From: Whalleya microplaca
Lineage: Eukaryota > Ascomycota > Sordariomycetes > Xylariales > Xylariaceae
Assembly (NCBI GenBank): GCA_022497155.1
Contig: MU385732.1
Coordinates: forward strand, 496,001-560,000
Length of the DNA stretch: 64,000 nt
Direction: 5' to 3'
Shown here: one piece after another, positions 11,606-23,496 of the stretch
Numbering within the stretch: the first letter of the stretch is position 1
Layout: each line of letters begins with the position of its first letter
Program-made: the position numbers and the translations under genes
The notes under the pieces: model-generated
Seen by the model: the letters and a program-made list of their open reading frames with translations, nothing else
Told to the model about the DNA's origin: nothing
Databases searched by the model: none

Positions 11606-12345
11606 TTATGTCCGATCATCTCTAGGGGTACTCTCATCTCTAGGGATACTCTCATCCTTGTGTCCGTCCACTACATGTAGTTGGTCCCGTACCCCGTTAT
11701 TCTCTCTACTCGTATCCGAGAGCTCAGGAAACACCTCCGTGCCTCTCAGCTCCGGTACTGGGGCTGGTAACTCCGCGACCTCCGTATTACCCAGCTCATG
11801 TGGGTTCGGCCGGGGCACACAATCCGAATGCAACTGCGGCTTTTCGTAGTTATGTAAAGATTTTGATATCTGCTGTCTTATTCTCATTGAAGGATTCTTT
11901 GTACCGGTATTGGAAAATGATGTCATACTATTACTAGTTGTATTCAGGCTGGAAGAAGCTGTATTGTTGCTGGCGCCTAGAACTGTAGTGATGGGTACCC
12001 CAAGAGGGCGTCCGGAAATGGTGATGGTTACGGTAGTGGCAATCGCTACGGGAGGATCTATTCCGATTGATTCACCGTATTTGGTGTACTGGTCGATTGA
12101 CGATGACAGGTCCGTGGGTACACCGATCCCCGACGATTCAGAACAAACTAGGCAGTCCGTGTAGTATTGGACAAAAAGGCTATTTGGTTCGCATATGTCT
12201 GGGCTTTTGCCGATGGCTTGCGCCTCGACAACGGCATTATCTAGGAAGTTAGTTACATAGTGAATGTTATTGGATTTCATGGGACTACTGACTGCAAGTA
12301 TCGTAACAACTCGCCGGAAGCATTTGTCGACGATGCGCCGGTATT
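11606..12345 (-). pseudogene. Remnant of a fungal Ser/Thr-rich surface glycoprotein gene
   Basis: A 224-codon frame (11606-12280) begins with a cysteine-containing block (GKSPDICEPNSLFVQYYTDC), followed by a Thr/Ser/Asn-rich stretch with N-glycosylation sequons, then a Pro/Glu-rich tail with YEKPQLH. This order resembles fungal surface proteins with an extracellular Cys block, a Ser/Thr stalk, one membrane span and a cytoplasmic tail. No hydrophobic span lies between stalk and tail, and no signal peptide is in frame. Just upstream, 12345-12276 in another frame reads NASGELLRYLQSVVP and runs into the start of this frame at a one-base offset, as a frameshift would. I infer a decayed gene from these two breaks; the family comparison is from memory. 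A real short gene with an unfound first exon is the alternative. Confidence 0.5.
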
Positions 12346-12419
12346 GTCAACTCTCTAAGCCATAGAGCTACACTTTTCATTGTAACCCAAAATGAATAAG
12401 TAACACAGCCAAGGGCTGT

Positions 12420-12491
12420 AGAGCGTATAGAGTGAGTTGGATTTGATTCTTGACAGCGCTATTGGTATTCGCTCTATTAATTCATTTCCAG
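12420..12491 (+). repeat. Diverged direct repeat, copy 1
   Basis: This segment (GAGCG...TTGACAGCGCTATTGG, then TTCGCTCTATTAATTCATTT) is similar to the copy at 13806-13866 in the same orientation. Shared cores are GCGCTATT(A/G)GT, TTCGCTCTATT and TCATTT. The distance between copies is about 1.4 kb. They could be terminal repeats or two insertions of a short decayed element. Confidence 0.5.
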
Positions 12492-14377
12492 GGGTGCAGA
12501 AACATAAACAGAGAGATAAGTTGTAATTATCATTGTCGAAGTCGTATGGGCGTCTCTGTCACGACCTAATATTATGCCAAGAATCGTTATAATGATGACT
12601 GCAGAAGCTGGCAACGGTACCAATATATATGAAGAAGAATTGTACAGCAAATTTGTCTGTCAAATTGGTACAGTGAATTGGAGTGTTTGATTCACCATTC
12701 GTGAATGGAAGCATCGCCAATCATTAGGCCGAGAGAATATGCAAGAATATGCCAACAACATATTTCATGTTTCATCCAATATTAGGCAGGTGACATCCTA
12801 CAGTAACACCAACAACCCCCAAAGCAATCCACAATGATAGCCTGCAGACAGACCCCACACAGCACCTAAGCGCCGGCCTCATCATGTTCAAGATAAGGCT
12901 GTAAAGCTGGAGACTAAACCGAGAGGCTGAGTCCACGATACAAGTAAGTTGCCATTTGAAGCTTTAGATCGAAGCAGGTATGCTTTCTGCAAAGCGTGGA
13001 TAGTGTTGACCTATGTTTTTCAGTAGAAAGCGCAGCTCCCTTAGATACTCACGAAGGTAGGTAGACATACGCGCAAAAAGCCACAAATTGAAGGCGAGAC
13101 GGCTGTTCCTTGAAGCTGCTGTGCATAATAGCTACTGCGCCTAAAAAAACTATGGGAAATCCATGAGCGATAGTAGTTCAGAATGAGAGCCCGCTATCCG
13201 AGATGACTTGTACCTGAGCAATTTTGATGATTAATTGTATCAATGAATCCCAAAACTACCGTTTGGTTCATATATTCTTGAAGCGACGGTCCTTGGACCA
13301 AGTCTCTAGTTTTCGAGCTGCCTGTTCCTTGTGTTAACATACGCTCTATAGGGCTGAGTGGTAGTACGGGCCTACGTATGGCCGATCCGCCAATACATGT
13401 ATATATATCAGGTGGCTCTGCCACCTTTCTATAGCTTCACCTTGCAATATCAACTCACTATACTCCTCATTACTTTGTCCCATATTGACACCTTGTACTC
13501 AGAAGCCTGACCAGCTGAACCACGACAGTACTCCTCACTATGGACCTAGTACGCCTTCGCGAAACCTCTCCGTCGTAGACCATCTTAGCTAGGAGACTGA
13601 ACTTACACCCTCTCGTAGTGAGTTGAAGGCCGTCTCATCTACATAATCCTATGTAGCTTCGTCGGGAATCTTCGAGTTCCCTAAGCGGGAATAGTGGCGG
13701 CCAAATAAATCTCTTAATGCCTCCAGTAAAACCTCGTCTCTTATATGAACAGAAATCTGAAACGTCATGATGTGGTCCTTAAGCTTGCCCGCGTTGTGGC
13801 TATGCAGAGCGAGTGAGGCTCGATTCCTAACCGCGCTATTAGTTTTCGCTCTATTTACTCATTTGCGTGTATCTCACAGCTACACGGGGCGGAGTCATGA
13901 ATATGACCTGGCGGGATAGACGATATTTTAATTCGAGTGAATGTTGAATCATGAGTGTTGTAGCCGACCTTCTCATATTGGACGTCAGGCCGCGGCTGGC
14001 GCCGGAACGGGGTTCGTTGAGGTATATGTTAGCTAAGGGCCATTCCACTATGGAGCGTCGACGAAAATGGAACTCTTTTGTTAAACGGACAGGTAGACTA
14101 GGGTAGATAGATATCGTAAACAAAATCATCATCATTTTCCACGTGAGCAAAATCGGGATGACGCTCCGTCCAAGGTTATTGGGTAAAACTCACTCAGCTA
14201 TAACTTGACCAGAGCCAACTCGCAGCACCTAGATTCGGTGATCCAGTTTACCATAATAGTTCTCATCTCATCCAGGAACATAGGGGGTCGCAAATCTACG
14301 CAATTAAGGACACGGCAGGCACATACACACGGCAAACACACAGCAGTCACGAAATGCTCAAAACTCCTCATCAATTC
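12492..14377. other. Gene-poor stretch between the repeat and the Atg38-like gene
   Basis: No gene is supported. The stretch includes an inverted repeat GGTGGCTCTGCCACC near 13410-13425 and the second direct-repeat copy. A short minus-strand segment near 13536-13510 resembles a tRNA A box (TGGTTCAGCTGG), but no matching B box follows. Confidence 0.5.
13806..13866 (+). repeat. Diverged direct repeat, copy 2
   Basis: This segment (GAGCGAGTGAGGCTCGATTCC, then GCGCTATTAG and TTCGCTCTATTTACTCATTT) matches the copy at 12420-12491 with scattered substitutions and small indels, in the same orientation. Confidence 0.5.
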
Positions 14378-16182
14378 CTAAACCAACTTAGGCGACCTAA
14401 GACTCTCATCCCCCGCTGCCGCCGCCGCCACCGCCTCCGCCGAGCTCCCTCCCCCTCCCCCACCACCACCGCCCGCCCCTCCGGCCCGCCTCGCCTTGGC
14501 GCCCGCCTTCAGCTGATCCCACTTCTCGCGATAGCGGACGAGGTTCGCGCGCGCCTTGTTGTAGTTCTTCTCCGTGTCCTCCATCTGGCGCTGCATGGCG
14601 AGCAGCTGGTCCTCGAGCTCGCGGTTGCGCCTCGCCAGCGCCTCGTCTCCCACTCCTCCTGCCCCCACTCCCCCGCCTCCGAGTGTGGAGGGGGTTTTGC
14701 TTAAACTGGATGATGGTGGTGGTGGTGGGGGTGTGGGGGTGGTAAGGGGTGAGCCGGGACGCATCAGCCGCATGCTCTCGGCCAGCCGCATCCCGGAGTT
14801 CTGGGACATGGACTCGAAGGCGTGCAGGCGCTTGCTGAGCTTGTCGAGCATGTCCTTGAGGCTCTTGTTCTCGAGGTACAGCTCCTCGACGACGTTGGCG
14901 AGGTCGCGGTCCGTCCTGCTGCTCCGACTGGCGCGTTTCTTCTGGTGGTGTTGGTGCTGGTAGGGGTGGAAGGGCATCTGGGACTCCTTAGCGTCGACGA
15001 AGTCGTCGTCGTCGCCGCCCGCGTCCTCCCCGCCGCCGACGAGCTTGCCCTTGTCGCTGTGCACCGAGGCTTCCATGTGCCGCCGCTTCTCCTTGTCCGC
15101 GAAGGTCAGGATGCTCGCGTACGAGGCCGTGTGCCCGCTCGTGGGCACCACGTAGAACGAGTCGTTGGTGGATTGGCCGTCCCGGGATACGGCTTTCAGG
15201 GCCGCTCTTGAGTAGAGTTTCTTGAGATCGGGCTCTGCGGATACGGAGGGAGGACCCTTTAGCCTGTTCCGCTTCTGCGCGGGTGGTTCCTGAACGGGAG
15301 GAGCTGGCTCTTCAGACTGCTCCTCGGAGATCAGGGGAAGGCCAGCAAAGGCAAGAGGTGCTGAGATCCGGTTGATGATGCTGCCAAATGCACTGTAGAA
15401 CCTCGAGAAGCCCTCATCGCTCGGGCTGGATGGATTCTGAACTGGCTGGTTGCCAGATATGCCATCCTGAGAGCTGGAGCTGGACTGCCTGGAAATCCTC
15501 TCCCTTTCTGGGGACGTAATGGTGCTTGGCCTTTCGGAGCTCTCTAGCATATTTTGCATCTTTGTCCTCGGTCCCGTTCTCCGAGATGCTATTTCCATAT
15601 TGCCCGGTGCCTCAGTGTTCGAAACGCTCGGACTGAGCGGTTGGGACCTGTACTTGGATCGAATGCCACGCGCTGAGGCCAGGTTGTTAGCAATGGAGGC
15701 GCCTAAATCGCGCGGGGGATATCTCTGCTGTCTCGAGAGGGTTGGCATGGGCTGCGCATTCTTTTCGTTCGGGGTACCAGCCGTGTCGGGCTTTGTAGAT
15801 GACGCCACAGGAGCTACACCGGGAGCCGAGCCCTCTTTCTCGTCGGGCTGAGAGCCATTTTCAGAGGCGGGTTGGGAGGCGGGATTCCTGTGAGGCAGCT
15901 GCAGCAGTTCGGAAAGCCTTTCATGGTGTTGTTCCAGCAGCTTCAGGGTTCGCAAGGCTTCGACGCTCGTGGTGCTCTTGGCGGCATTGGAGAACTCGCC
16001 AGCCGCCTTTGTATGCTCGTTGATCGCGACAGTGGTATCTGCAGTTTGCGTCGCCGTGGATGCGGCTCTTGCATGATCATGCGCCTGCGATGGAATTAAT
16101 TCAGTCCGAGTCCAGCCATGCGGTCTGAGAGTATATAAATATACAGACAGCGACTTACCTTGATCAGAGGCGAAGACTCCAT
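14378..16182 (-). CDS. MIT-domain and coiled-coil protein, Atg38/NRBF2-like
   Basis: Two exons: 16159-16182 (MESSPLIK) and 14378-16084, giving 576 residues, with a 74-nt intron. Residues about 1-70 form an Ala-rich helical block (AHDHARAAS, then VEALRTLKLLEQHHERLSELL) like a microtubule-interacting-and-transport (MIT) domain. A long disordered centre follows. Near residue 317 is SFYVVPTSG, which fits an Atg8-interacting core (F-x-x-V). Two coiled coils lie at about residues 393-430 and 486-535. The end is Gly- and Ala-rich low complexity. MIT plus a C-terminal coiled coil is the layout of Atg38/NRBF2, a regulator of the autophagy PI3-kinase complex I. The assignment rests on architecture, so it is moderate. 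Other MIT proteins remain possible. Confidence 0.6.
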
Positions 16183-17377
16183 ATTGGAAATCAAAGCGGT
16201 CTGGATAGCTGTTTGCGTGAGTTTAAAGAACTATCTACAATGGCATGAGATTGACCGCAAGTACGAATGTATGTATGTATGTAGTCAAAAATGGCAGCGT
16301 AACGGGGATGCAGGTCAAACAAACAAGCTTTCGTGACTGGATGGTTCTATTGGGCAGGTAACGCGCTGCATGCGACATCACGATTGATAGTAACGAGATA
16401 AGGTATGAAGCAAGTTGCTTCATCATATGTGCAGATGGCGGCAGATGGTATGGAGAGGGGGAGGGGGGACGGGGGACATTCACAATTGGGCAGAACGTTC
16501 TGGACGTTAATCATTTTAGTGGGGTAGGAACCGGTAAGGGGCTCAGGGGGGGGGGGGGGGGGGGCCAAGGCAGCTAGGGGGCGTTAATAAGGGGTTCAAT
16601 TAGGGCCCTAAATAGCGGGGGATTCGGTTAGTACGGCGTGCAGCACGGATTATGGGCAGATGGGTTACTGTGATAGTCGTTGGTGGGCTGTGACTGGGTG
16701 TCAACTGGGTGGTGACTGGGTGTTACAGGTGCTCCCTTTTATTACTGATGAGGCTACAGATGTACTCAAGGTATTACAGGGGCATGAGGCATCCATGGAT
16801 TCACCAAGCCAGGAATGGTCTCGGTAACATTGGGTAATAAATCACATACATTTGAACCACCTGCTTCTCACCTTCCTGTGTGGAACGTGGCAACAAGCAA
16901 TTATTTCTTATTGATGCCGCAGTCCCGTTCCGTTATCCATACTTTGTACCTGTGTAATCCGTATACATGTACATACACACATTGATACATACATTGATAC
17001 ATAACATTGAATTTTCATAGGTCTCATAGTCATGACGACATCGTAACGCCTAGCGCATTCGATCGCGGAACGACATCCAGAACTCAATCGGCTCCCGGCT
17101 TTGTCCTGGGACCCCGCGGACGCCTACATACGCCTACCTTATGTACGCATTTGCCTTATTTGCATTTGATCTTATCGAGATCTTGTTTGCTCCAAGCTGC
17201 TGCCCCCAGCTGTCCAGTCGGTCTGCCAGTTTGAGGCCATTATATCCTAGTAACCTGGTAACCTAACTTCAAATCTCCCTGTGATACCCTCCCTCACCTG
17301 CGCCGCCGCCACACCCTTATCACATCCCAGCCATCATCACCCTCATCATCATCGTCACCACCGTCAGCACCGTCATT
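16183..17377. other. Divergent promoter region with simple repeats
   Basis: About 1.2 kb between two divergent genes. It holds (GTAT)n at 16265-16283, a 19-base G run at 16546-16564, and TACATGTACATACACA-type repeats near 16965-17005. No gene is supported. Confidence 0.55.
16546..16564 (+). repeat. Homopolymer run of 19 G
   Basis: Nineteen consecutive G on the plus strand, lying about 370 bases upstream of the Atg38-like start. Length is likely to vary between isolates or to be a sequencing artefact. Confidence 0.85.
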
Positions 17378-20300
17378 ATGGATGCGGCCAGTACGGGCAG
17401 CAGCAGCCACAGCGCCAGCACCAGTAAGGTTGGAAAGCTCCTGCCCAAGAAACTGTCTGCCAAACGCTGGAAGAAACAACCTTCAAAGGAGAGTTTTGTA
17501 TCGACAGCAAGTAGTGAGGACTATCCTCGTGGGAGAAGCCCATCGCGCCGCGAGTCACTGCAGGACGGATCCATTCCCTCTATTCCCATTGTACGAACCA
17601 GCGACATGACTGAGGGCGAGAAGGGCGAGAAGGGTGAGAAGGGTGAGAATGAGACTGAGCATGAGTATGAGCGTGGGAATGATATTGATTATGAGAAGGA
17701 GAAGGCGGAAGTTGAGGTTGAAGAAGCCAGTCCGGACACTTCTTACGATCCCGACCAAGATGCGTAAGTTTATGCTTTTGTTCATTTGCCTTTTGATCCG
17801 ATCTGCATACTTACATTACTCATTATTCCTCTCATTGTCATTACCGTCCTCAATTGTTATTGCCTGAATATTTCATATTTCGTGCTTCGTATTCCGTATT
17901 CCTTACATATTCCTTATTCCTTATTCCTCTCTATCCCTACACTACTACTACTACTATCACAAGCCCCGGTTCTACATACATAGCTCCCTGTCACCCTATT
18001 TGAAGCTTCCTACATAGTACGTGTACCAAGCTGTGCCCACGTTATGCTCAATCGCCTTATCTCTCTGTACACGTACATACATGACATGACATACATGACA
18101 TACATGTAACCAACCACCACTCAACGTTCGACACACGCCAGGGTAGCCTTGCGATAGTTGCGCATGGCCTATAGTTGAACGCGGCTGAAAAGAACAACCT
18201 AAAGCTGGAGACCAAGCTGGAGACCAAGAGCTGGACTACCACACATCCTTGGCAGCCTAGACATGCGCAGTCCGCCCGTTAGCCTGTTCCTGCTGCTGGG
18301 CTCCATCTTTTAGCATCTATGATTACGTCTCTTCGTTTTCTCGTTACCCACCTACTATCCATCCTATCCACCGGTATGCTATAATGCCCGTTCTACACAT
18401 GCGCATCCTTGATCAAGCTTGGTCTCCCGTCCAGCCATCCCCCTCAATCCCGCAATTCGCTCATGTTACCCTTAAATTGCACTCCCACTTCCACTGTCCA
18501 ATTGCTGAGCTGAGCGGGAACCCGAGCTGGAACCTGAGCTGAAACCCGAGGCTCTACATCGTGGCACAGCAGAGTGATTTCCGGCCGGTGATTTGAGTAC
18601 GCTATGTACGGTGTAGCCTGGTGATCCCGCTGACTCGTTAGTCGGTCAAACAGATCTTCGGCGAGACCCACCTTCCCTTCGACCCATCCCTCCCAGATCG
18701 GCCAGCTGACGACCTCGTCGCCCATCGTCCAAGCCGACCATCTTCCCGAGCTGCAAAACCCGGAACAGGAGAATACCCTAGATACCCTCTCGAGATCTAC
18801 CACCCAGTCCGTTTCACCCAGCTATTCTTACGAGCCGGCTCGTCCACAGTCCTCCAGTAAATCTGGCCTGCGACCAACTCCGGACCCGTCCTCACGTCGA
18901 TCGAAATCGCCCGGCGGTCGGTTCCGGGACGCTTTTAGGAGCAAGAAGCACGTGGATAGCACACCTAATATCGGGAACGGGAACGAAAACCAGACCGATA
19001 ACCCGTCCGGTACCACCGATCACGAACTATCCACCGTATCATCCCAAACCTCGACAGCTCGGCCAACCTCCCAGCAAGGCTCAATACGCTCCGACGCCGC
19101 CGCCGATACGAACGCCAACGTAGACGCCGACGCCGATGACTCCAAGCTAGCGGCTTCTGATCGAGCACGCCGGCTGAGGAGTCCAGCGCGTTCAGCGCGT
19201 CCAGCGCCCATCGACACCTCCCACCGCCCTCGAACGCCTCCCCCGTCGGAGCCGACAGCTCCCATCATCGTCAACACCCCGCCGACCCCAACCGAATCGC
19301 ACCATTCCCATCATTCGCGGAAGAGCTCATCTGCTAGTGTGAGCTCGAATCCCAATGTGGTAGTTTCGCCTTCGGGTAATATGATATCGCATAGACGAAT
19401 GAGGTCAGGTTCTGGAACGAGCATTGGTCCGAGCAAGTTGTCTAATATTACGCTGGCTCCACTAACGCCCACTCCTGAGAACGGCGTACCTCCAACTCCT
19501 GGGGGTAGCTTCTTCTCAAGCGTGCTATCTGCTGCACAAAACGCGGCCACCACTTTCAGCAGTTCTATTACCAACACGAATATTGGTTCGGGTGGGAACA
19601 AATCCAAAGCAAATATCCCGAGGGATACACAGCCCGGTGACGACGATAGAGTGGAAGTGGAGCCGTCTGCTGAGCAGTCTGGAGATTCTAATATGGGCGA
19701 CAAAGAACTCGCCGTCAAGACTCTCGGCATGGGGGACTTGAGTCTAAGCCAGCTGGGCATCCAGGAAGCTGGCAGTACAGCACCTACACCGACGGCCTCG
19801 AGATTCTCTGACTCTGCCACCGTCGCCGAATCGAGGATGCGTTCCGAATCAGCTCCAACGGAGGCCGTTGCGGATGGTCCATCTGATGACTTCGGACTAG
19901 CGCACCCCAAGACTATGTACGAGCCGGCTGAATCAACACCTCCGACTAGTTTATACGAAGGCAAATCAGGGCTACGACGTAGCGGTAGCATCAGGAGTGC
20001 TCTGGAGCGAAGGCGGAAGCGTGGTAGTACCGGTGGGACGGCAAACACAGCGGGCACGGGGACCACTATTGGTGCAGCCATAGCAGCAGCTAATGCCTCA
20101 GTAGCTCACCCCAATGCCGCCGGGAGCGTCCCAAAGCTTACAGGCTTCGCTGTAGCGAGTAAGAAACGCAATCGAGACTTCCACGCGTTCTTCAAGAGTG
20201 TCCCGGACGACGACTACCTGATCGAAGACTACAGCTGTGCCCTCCAACGCGAGATTCTTGCCCATGGCAGGCTCTATGTTTCGGAAGGCCATTTGTGTTT

Positions 20301-22097
20301 TAGCAGCAACATCTTTGGGTGGGTGACCACTTTGGTAACGAGTTTCGACGAGATCGTGTCGGTGGAAAAGAGAAGCACCGCCTTGCTCTTCAAGAATGGT
20401 CTCATGATTACGACGCTCCATGCCAAATATGTGTTCGCCAGCTTCACGAGTCGGGATTCTACCTACGACTTGATCGTCAACATATGGAAATTGGGACATC
20501 CCTCTTTACGGAGTTCTCTAAATGGTGTTTCGCTAGATGAGACGGGTGGCGATAAAACCGAAAAGGTTGACGACATTGAGGCCGCGATCGGAAGCCAAAG
20601 CGCTACAGGATCAGAAGAAGACGACAGCGAGGATGGGGAGGACATCTATGACGAAGACCAGGAGGAGGATGAGATACCCGAGACGACACAAGGTACGGAG
20701 GGCAGTCCCGCCGACACCGAGGGCGAGAAGACCGTATCAAGGAAGGTGTCCGGTGCAGTGGCCGCTAATGGCGGTGTCGAAAAGACGGATTTTGCACCCG
20801 CACTACCTGGAGGAAACGACTTCCCTGGACCGGCAACTCACGCACCGACAGACTGTGGGGATTTGGATGCCCACTACGAAATTGTGGTGGGAGACGATAT
20901 CGTCGCAGCACCGTTAGGAAAAGTCTACAGCCTCATTTTTGGACCTACGTCTGTCACGTGGATGGCAAAATGGTTGACCAACGAGCAGAAATGCACTGAT
21001 TTGCAGATGGAAGATAAAAAAGGTTTAACTCAAGACAACAAGACTCGAAACTATACGTATATCAAACCTCTGTATGCCTCTATAGGGCCGAAGCAGACCA
21101 AGTGTCTCGTCAACGAGACACTGGAGAACCTTGACCTTGAGAAGAGTGTCAATATTCTGGTTACGACTCAGAACCCAGATGTACCGAGTGGAAACGTATT
21201 CTGCGTGAAAACGAAGTACTGTCTAACCTGGGCCGAAGGCAACGCAACACATGTAACGATTAACTGTACCATCGAATGGAGCGGCAAGAGTTGGCTCAAA
21301 GGTAAGACTAGAAGCTTTTCAAACTCGAGGAATTCAGCTCACATCTATCTACAGGGCCCATTGAGAAGGGAGCCAAGGACGGTCAGACGCAGTACTGTAA
21401 AGAGCTGTTCGCCAGCTTAAAAGCAGCAGTATCGTCTGGTCCTCGTTCTGCAACGCTCAATGGCGGACCGATAAAGGGCAAGAAGAGGAAAGCCAAGGGC
21501 AAGCTGGACCAAGCCTCCAAGGAGAGCCTGGGCGGCCCGGCAGCCTCGGCGGCAGCGATATCGCAGGACTGGGGCTTGTTCGAGCCGCTCCGCCCGATCC
21601 TCGGCCCCATCGTCGACATCATAAAACCCGTGCTGACGGGCAACGTGGTGTACGGGCTGCTCGTCGGGCTGTTGGTAGCGTCGTGGTTCGGCTTCGGCTT
21701 CAACGGACGGCCCGGGGCCGGCGTGGGCATGGGCTACGGGCGCGACCTGACGTTCATGGCCCACGCGGAGCGGGCGATCGCGTACGAGGAGATCTGGCGG
21801 CGCGAGGAGAGCGACCTGTGGGACTGGCTCGAGGAGCGCGTGGGGCTGCACCGGCTGGCGGAGGACGCGGTGCCGCGGAAGCAGCGGGTGGCGGAGCCGC
21901 GGAGCATGGAGGAGCGGCTGCGCGACGAGCGCATGAACGAACGCGAGGTCGCGGAGGCCATCCGGGTCACGGAGGAGAAGCTGCAGGTTCTGAAATCTGT
22001 CATGGAGAGGAAGAAGCCGAAGGTGGTTGTCTCGCAGTCGCAGGCGCAAGCTGGTGGGGGTGAGGAGGCTGGGCCTACGGCTCCGGCTGAGAGGTGA
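17378..22097 (+). CDS. GRAM-VASt membrane-contact sterol-transfer protein (Ysp2/Lam type)
   Basis: Three exons: 17378-17763, 18642-21301 and 21355-22097, giving 1262 residues. The frame joins correctly at each intron. The N-terminal half is disordered and Ser/Pro/Thr-rich, with a GEKGEKGEKGE repeat at about residue 80. A GRAM domain covers about residues 637-750 (YSCALQREILAHGRLYVSEG, then FSSNIFGWVTTLV). A VASt domain covers about 868-1065 (HYEIVVGDDIVAAPLGKVYS, ending in WSGKSWLKGPIEKGA). One membrane span follows near residue 1112 (NVVYGLLVGLLVASWFGFGF), then a helical C-terminal tail. This order matches the ER-anchored Lam/Ysp2 proteins, which move sterol between ER and plasma membrane at contact sites. 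The first intron (878 nt) is unusually long for this genome, so a small extra exon may be missed. A single VASt domain is present. Confidence 0.92.
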
Positions 22098-22531
22098 TGG
22101 AGATACAATCACCTACCATATTAATCCGTTCGCGCCTTACACGCCTAGTATGGATCCCGCGCACGGATTATTCTGGAAGGTCAGTGTAAGAGGGAGGGAA
22201 AATTAAAATGTAGAAGAGAGGAGAGCGGAGGGAGAGAGCCAAAAGGCAGAGGGGGGGGGAGTGGGAGTGGAAGGGGGGAGAATACAACGGGCAGCATCCG
22301 CACACTACTACTACTAACCATCTTTTTTTGTCGAAACCAAAACCGAACCAAACCACACCGATCCGATTACATCCATCCATCCATTCCTATAACACACACT
22401 TACACATGTCATGTCGACGTGACGAACCACTACCACACATACTGCGGAGCCATACCTGCGTTTTTGTTTTGTTTGTTTGTCTGTCTGTTTTGTTTTGTAA
22501 TTAATAGCGTGTATATTCTCCAGAAAGCAAC

Positions 22532-22603
22532 AGAGAGGGAGGGAGAAAGTGTGAGAGAGGGAGGGAGAGAAAGTGTGACAGAAAGGGAGAGAGAGAGAAA
22601 GGA
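22532..22603 (+). repeat. Purine-rich imperfect tandem repeat
   Basis: A unit of about 25 bases (GAGAGGGAGGGAGAAAGTGTGA) occurs twice in tandem, followed by a GA-rich run. It has purine bias on the plus strand. Confidence 0.75.
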
Positions 22604-22720
22604 GTCCTTGTGTCTTCTAAGTTTCCTGGTGTTGGACCCGGACTGGACCGGACCGGACCTGGTAGGTAGGCTGGTATTGCTGATAATTAAAATAAAAAGG
22701 ACATTCTAGAGATAAACGAA

Positions 22721-22792
22721 AGAGGGAGAGGGAGAGGGAGAGGGAGAGAGAGAGTGTGTGTGTGACTTGACTTGACTTGACTTGATTTGACT
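22721..22792 (+). repeat. Compound microsatellite (GAGAGG)n-(GT)n-(TTGAC)n
   Basis: Several GAGAGG units run into GTGTGTGT and then four to five TTGAC units. This is direct sequence repetition, probably slippage-derived. Confidence 0.8.
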
Positions 22793-23333
22793 CTTGAGGA
22801 GAGGTAAAGTAGAGATTGCTCTGGCTATCTGAGGATTGGGTGACTTGTGCATGCTCTATAACTAGAGTCTGAGCCAATGCGTTCCATGTGGATGTGGTAA
22901 GTAAGTAGGATACCGCGAAGCCTCGATACTTACCGCAATACTCGGAGAGAAGCTATAACGTTTAGAGACCGTATACAGGCCGTATAGCATGTGATATGTG
23001 ATTAACTACTGTAAAGCGGCACAAAATATCAATGATCCCGGCCGATCAGAAGGGAGAGAGGTTAGTATACATCTATTATCACGGAAACTTGCCTAGGCTA
23101 TAAGTATTAGAATGATCGTTGTTAGATTGAAGGACTGTAAAGTTTGATACGCGTAGGCCATCTACGATCAAGCTAGGATATATGGAGGTGTGGTTTTAGG
23201 TATGCTTTATAACAGTCACTCGGATAAATCTTAAAGTTCCCTCATTCATAATGTTGATAATTTCTACTCCCATTGAGTGAGTTTGGTTCGAACGCAGCGA
23301 AGTACAGCGGGGTTTTACGGCCTCAGGTAAAGG

Positions 23334-23341
23334 TATATATA
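23334..23341 (+). promoter_or_regulatory. TATA-like element upstream of 5S rRNA
   Basis: TATATATA lies 24-31 bases before the first base of the 5S gene. Dispersed 5S genes of Neurospora and relatives are known to carry a TATA-like box at about this distance. Confidence 0.55.
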
Positions 23342-23364
23342 GAATAATTGGAGTGATGATGAGC

Positions 23365-23483
23365 ACATACGACCATAGGACACAGAAAACTCGGCATCCC
23401 GTCCGCTCTGCCCTAGATAAGCTGTGTACCGCCGGATTAGTAGTTGGGTCGGTGACGACCAGCGAATCCCCGGTGTTGTATGT
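23365..23483 (+). rRNA. 5S ribosomal RNA (dispersed copy)
   Basis: The sequence starts ACATACGACCATAGG and contains CATCCCGTCCGCTCTGCC, TAGTAGTTGGGT and CAGCGAATCCC, all hallmarks of fungal 5S rRNA. It ends GTTGTATGT. Helix I pairs (ACATAC with GTATGT). Helix II pairs through CACAG with CTGTG. The helix IV hairpin GGTCG-GTGA-CGACC is perfect. Several positions differ from the common fungal sequence in a way that keeps pairing, so this is probably a functional variant. T runs follow at once as a Pol III terminator, and a TATA-like box precedes it. Single 5S genes scattered through the chromosomes are normal in Pezizomycotina. Confidence 0.93.
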
Positions 23484-23496
23484 TTTTGATTTTTTT
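23484..23496 (+). terminator. Pol III terminator of 5S rRNA
   Basis: Two T tracts (TTTT and TTTTTTT around GAT) follow directly after the 5S 3' end. Confidence 0.75.

Larger units (their letters stand above)
22098..23364. other. Intergenic with microsatellites
   Basis: No gene is supported. It contains purine-rich tandem repeats (22532-22603 and 22721-22755), GT and TTGAC repeats, and the upstream region of the 5S rRNA gene. Confidence 0.6.

Noticed and set aside
13480..13540. tRNA- or SINE-like A box on the minus strand
   Set aside because: The A box matches but no B box or T-arm follows within the expected distance.
16546..16564. G run considered as a G-quadruplex
   Set aside because: A pure homopolymer is more likely a slippage tract or sequencing artefact; no separate G tracts with loops are seen.
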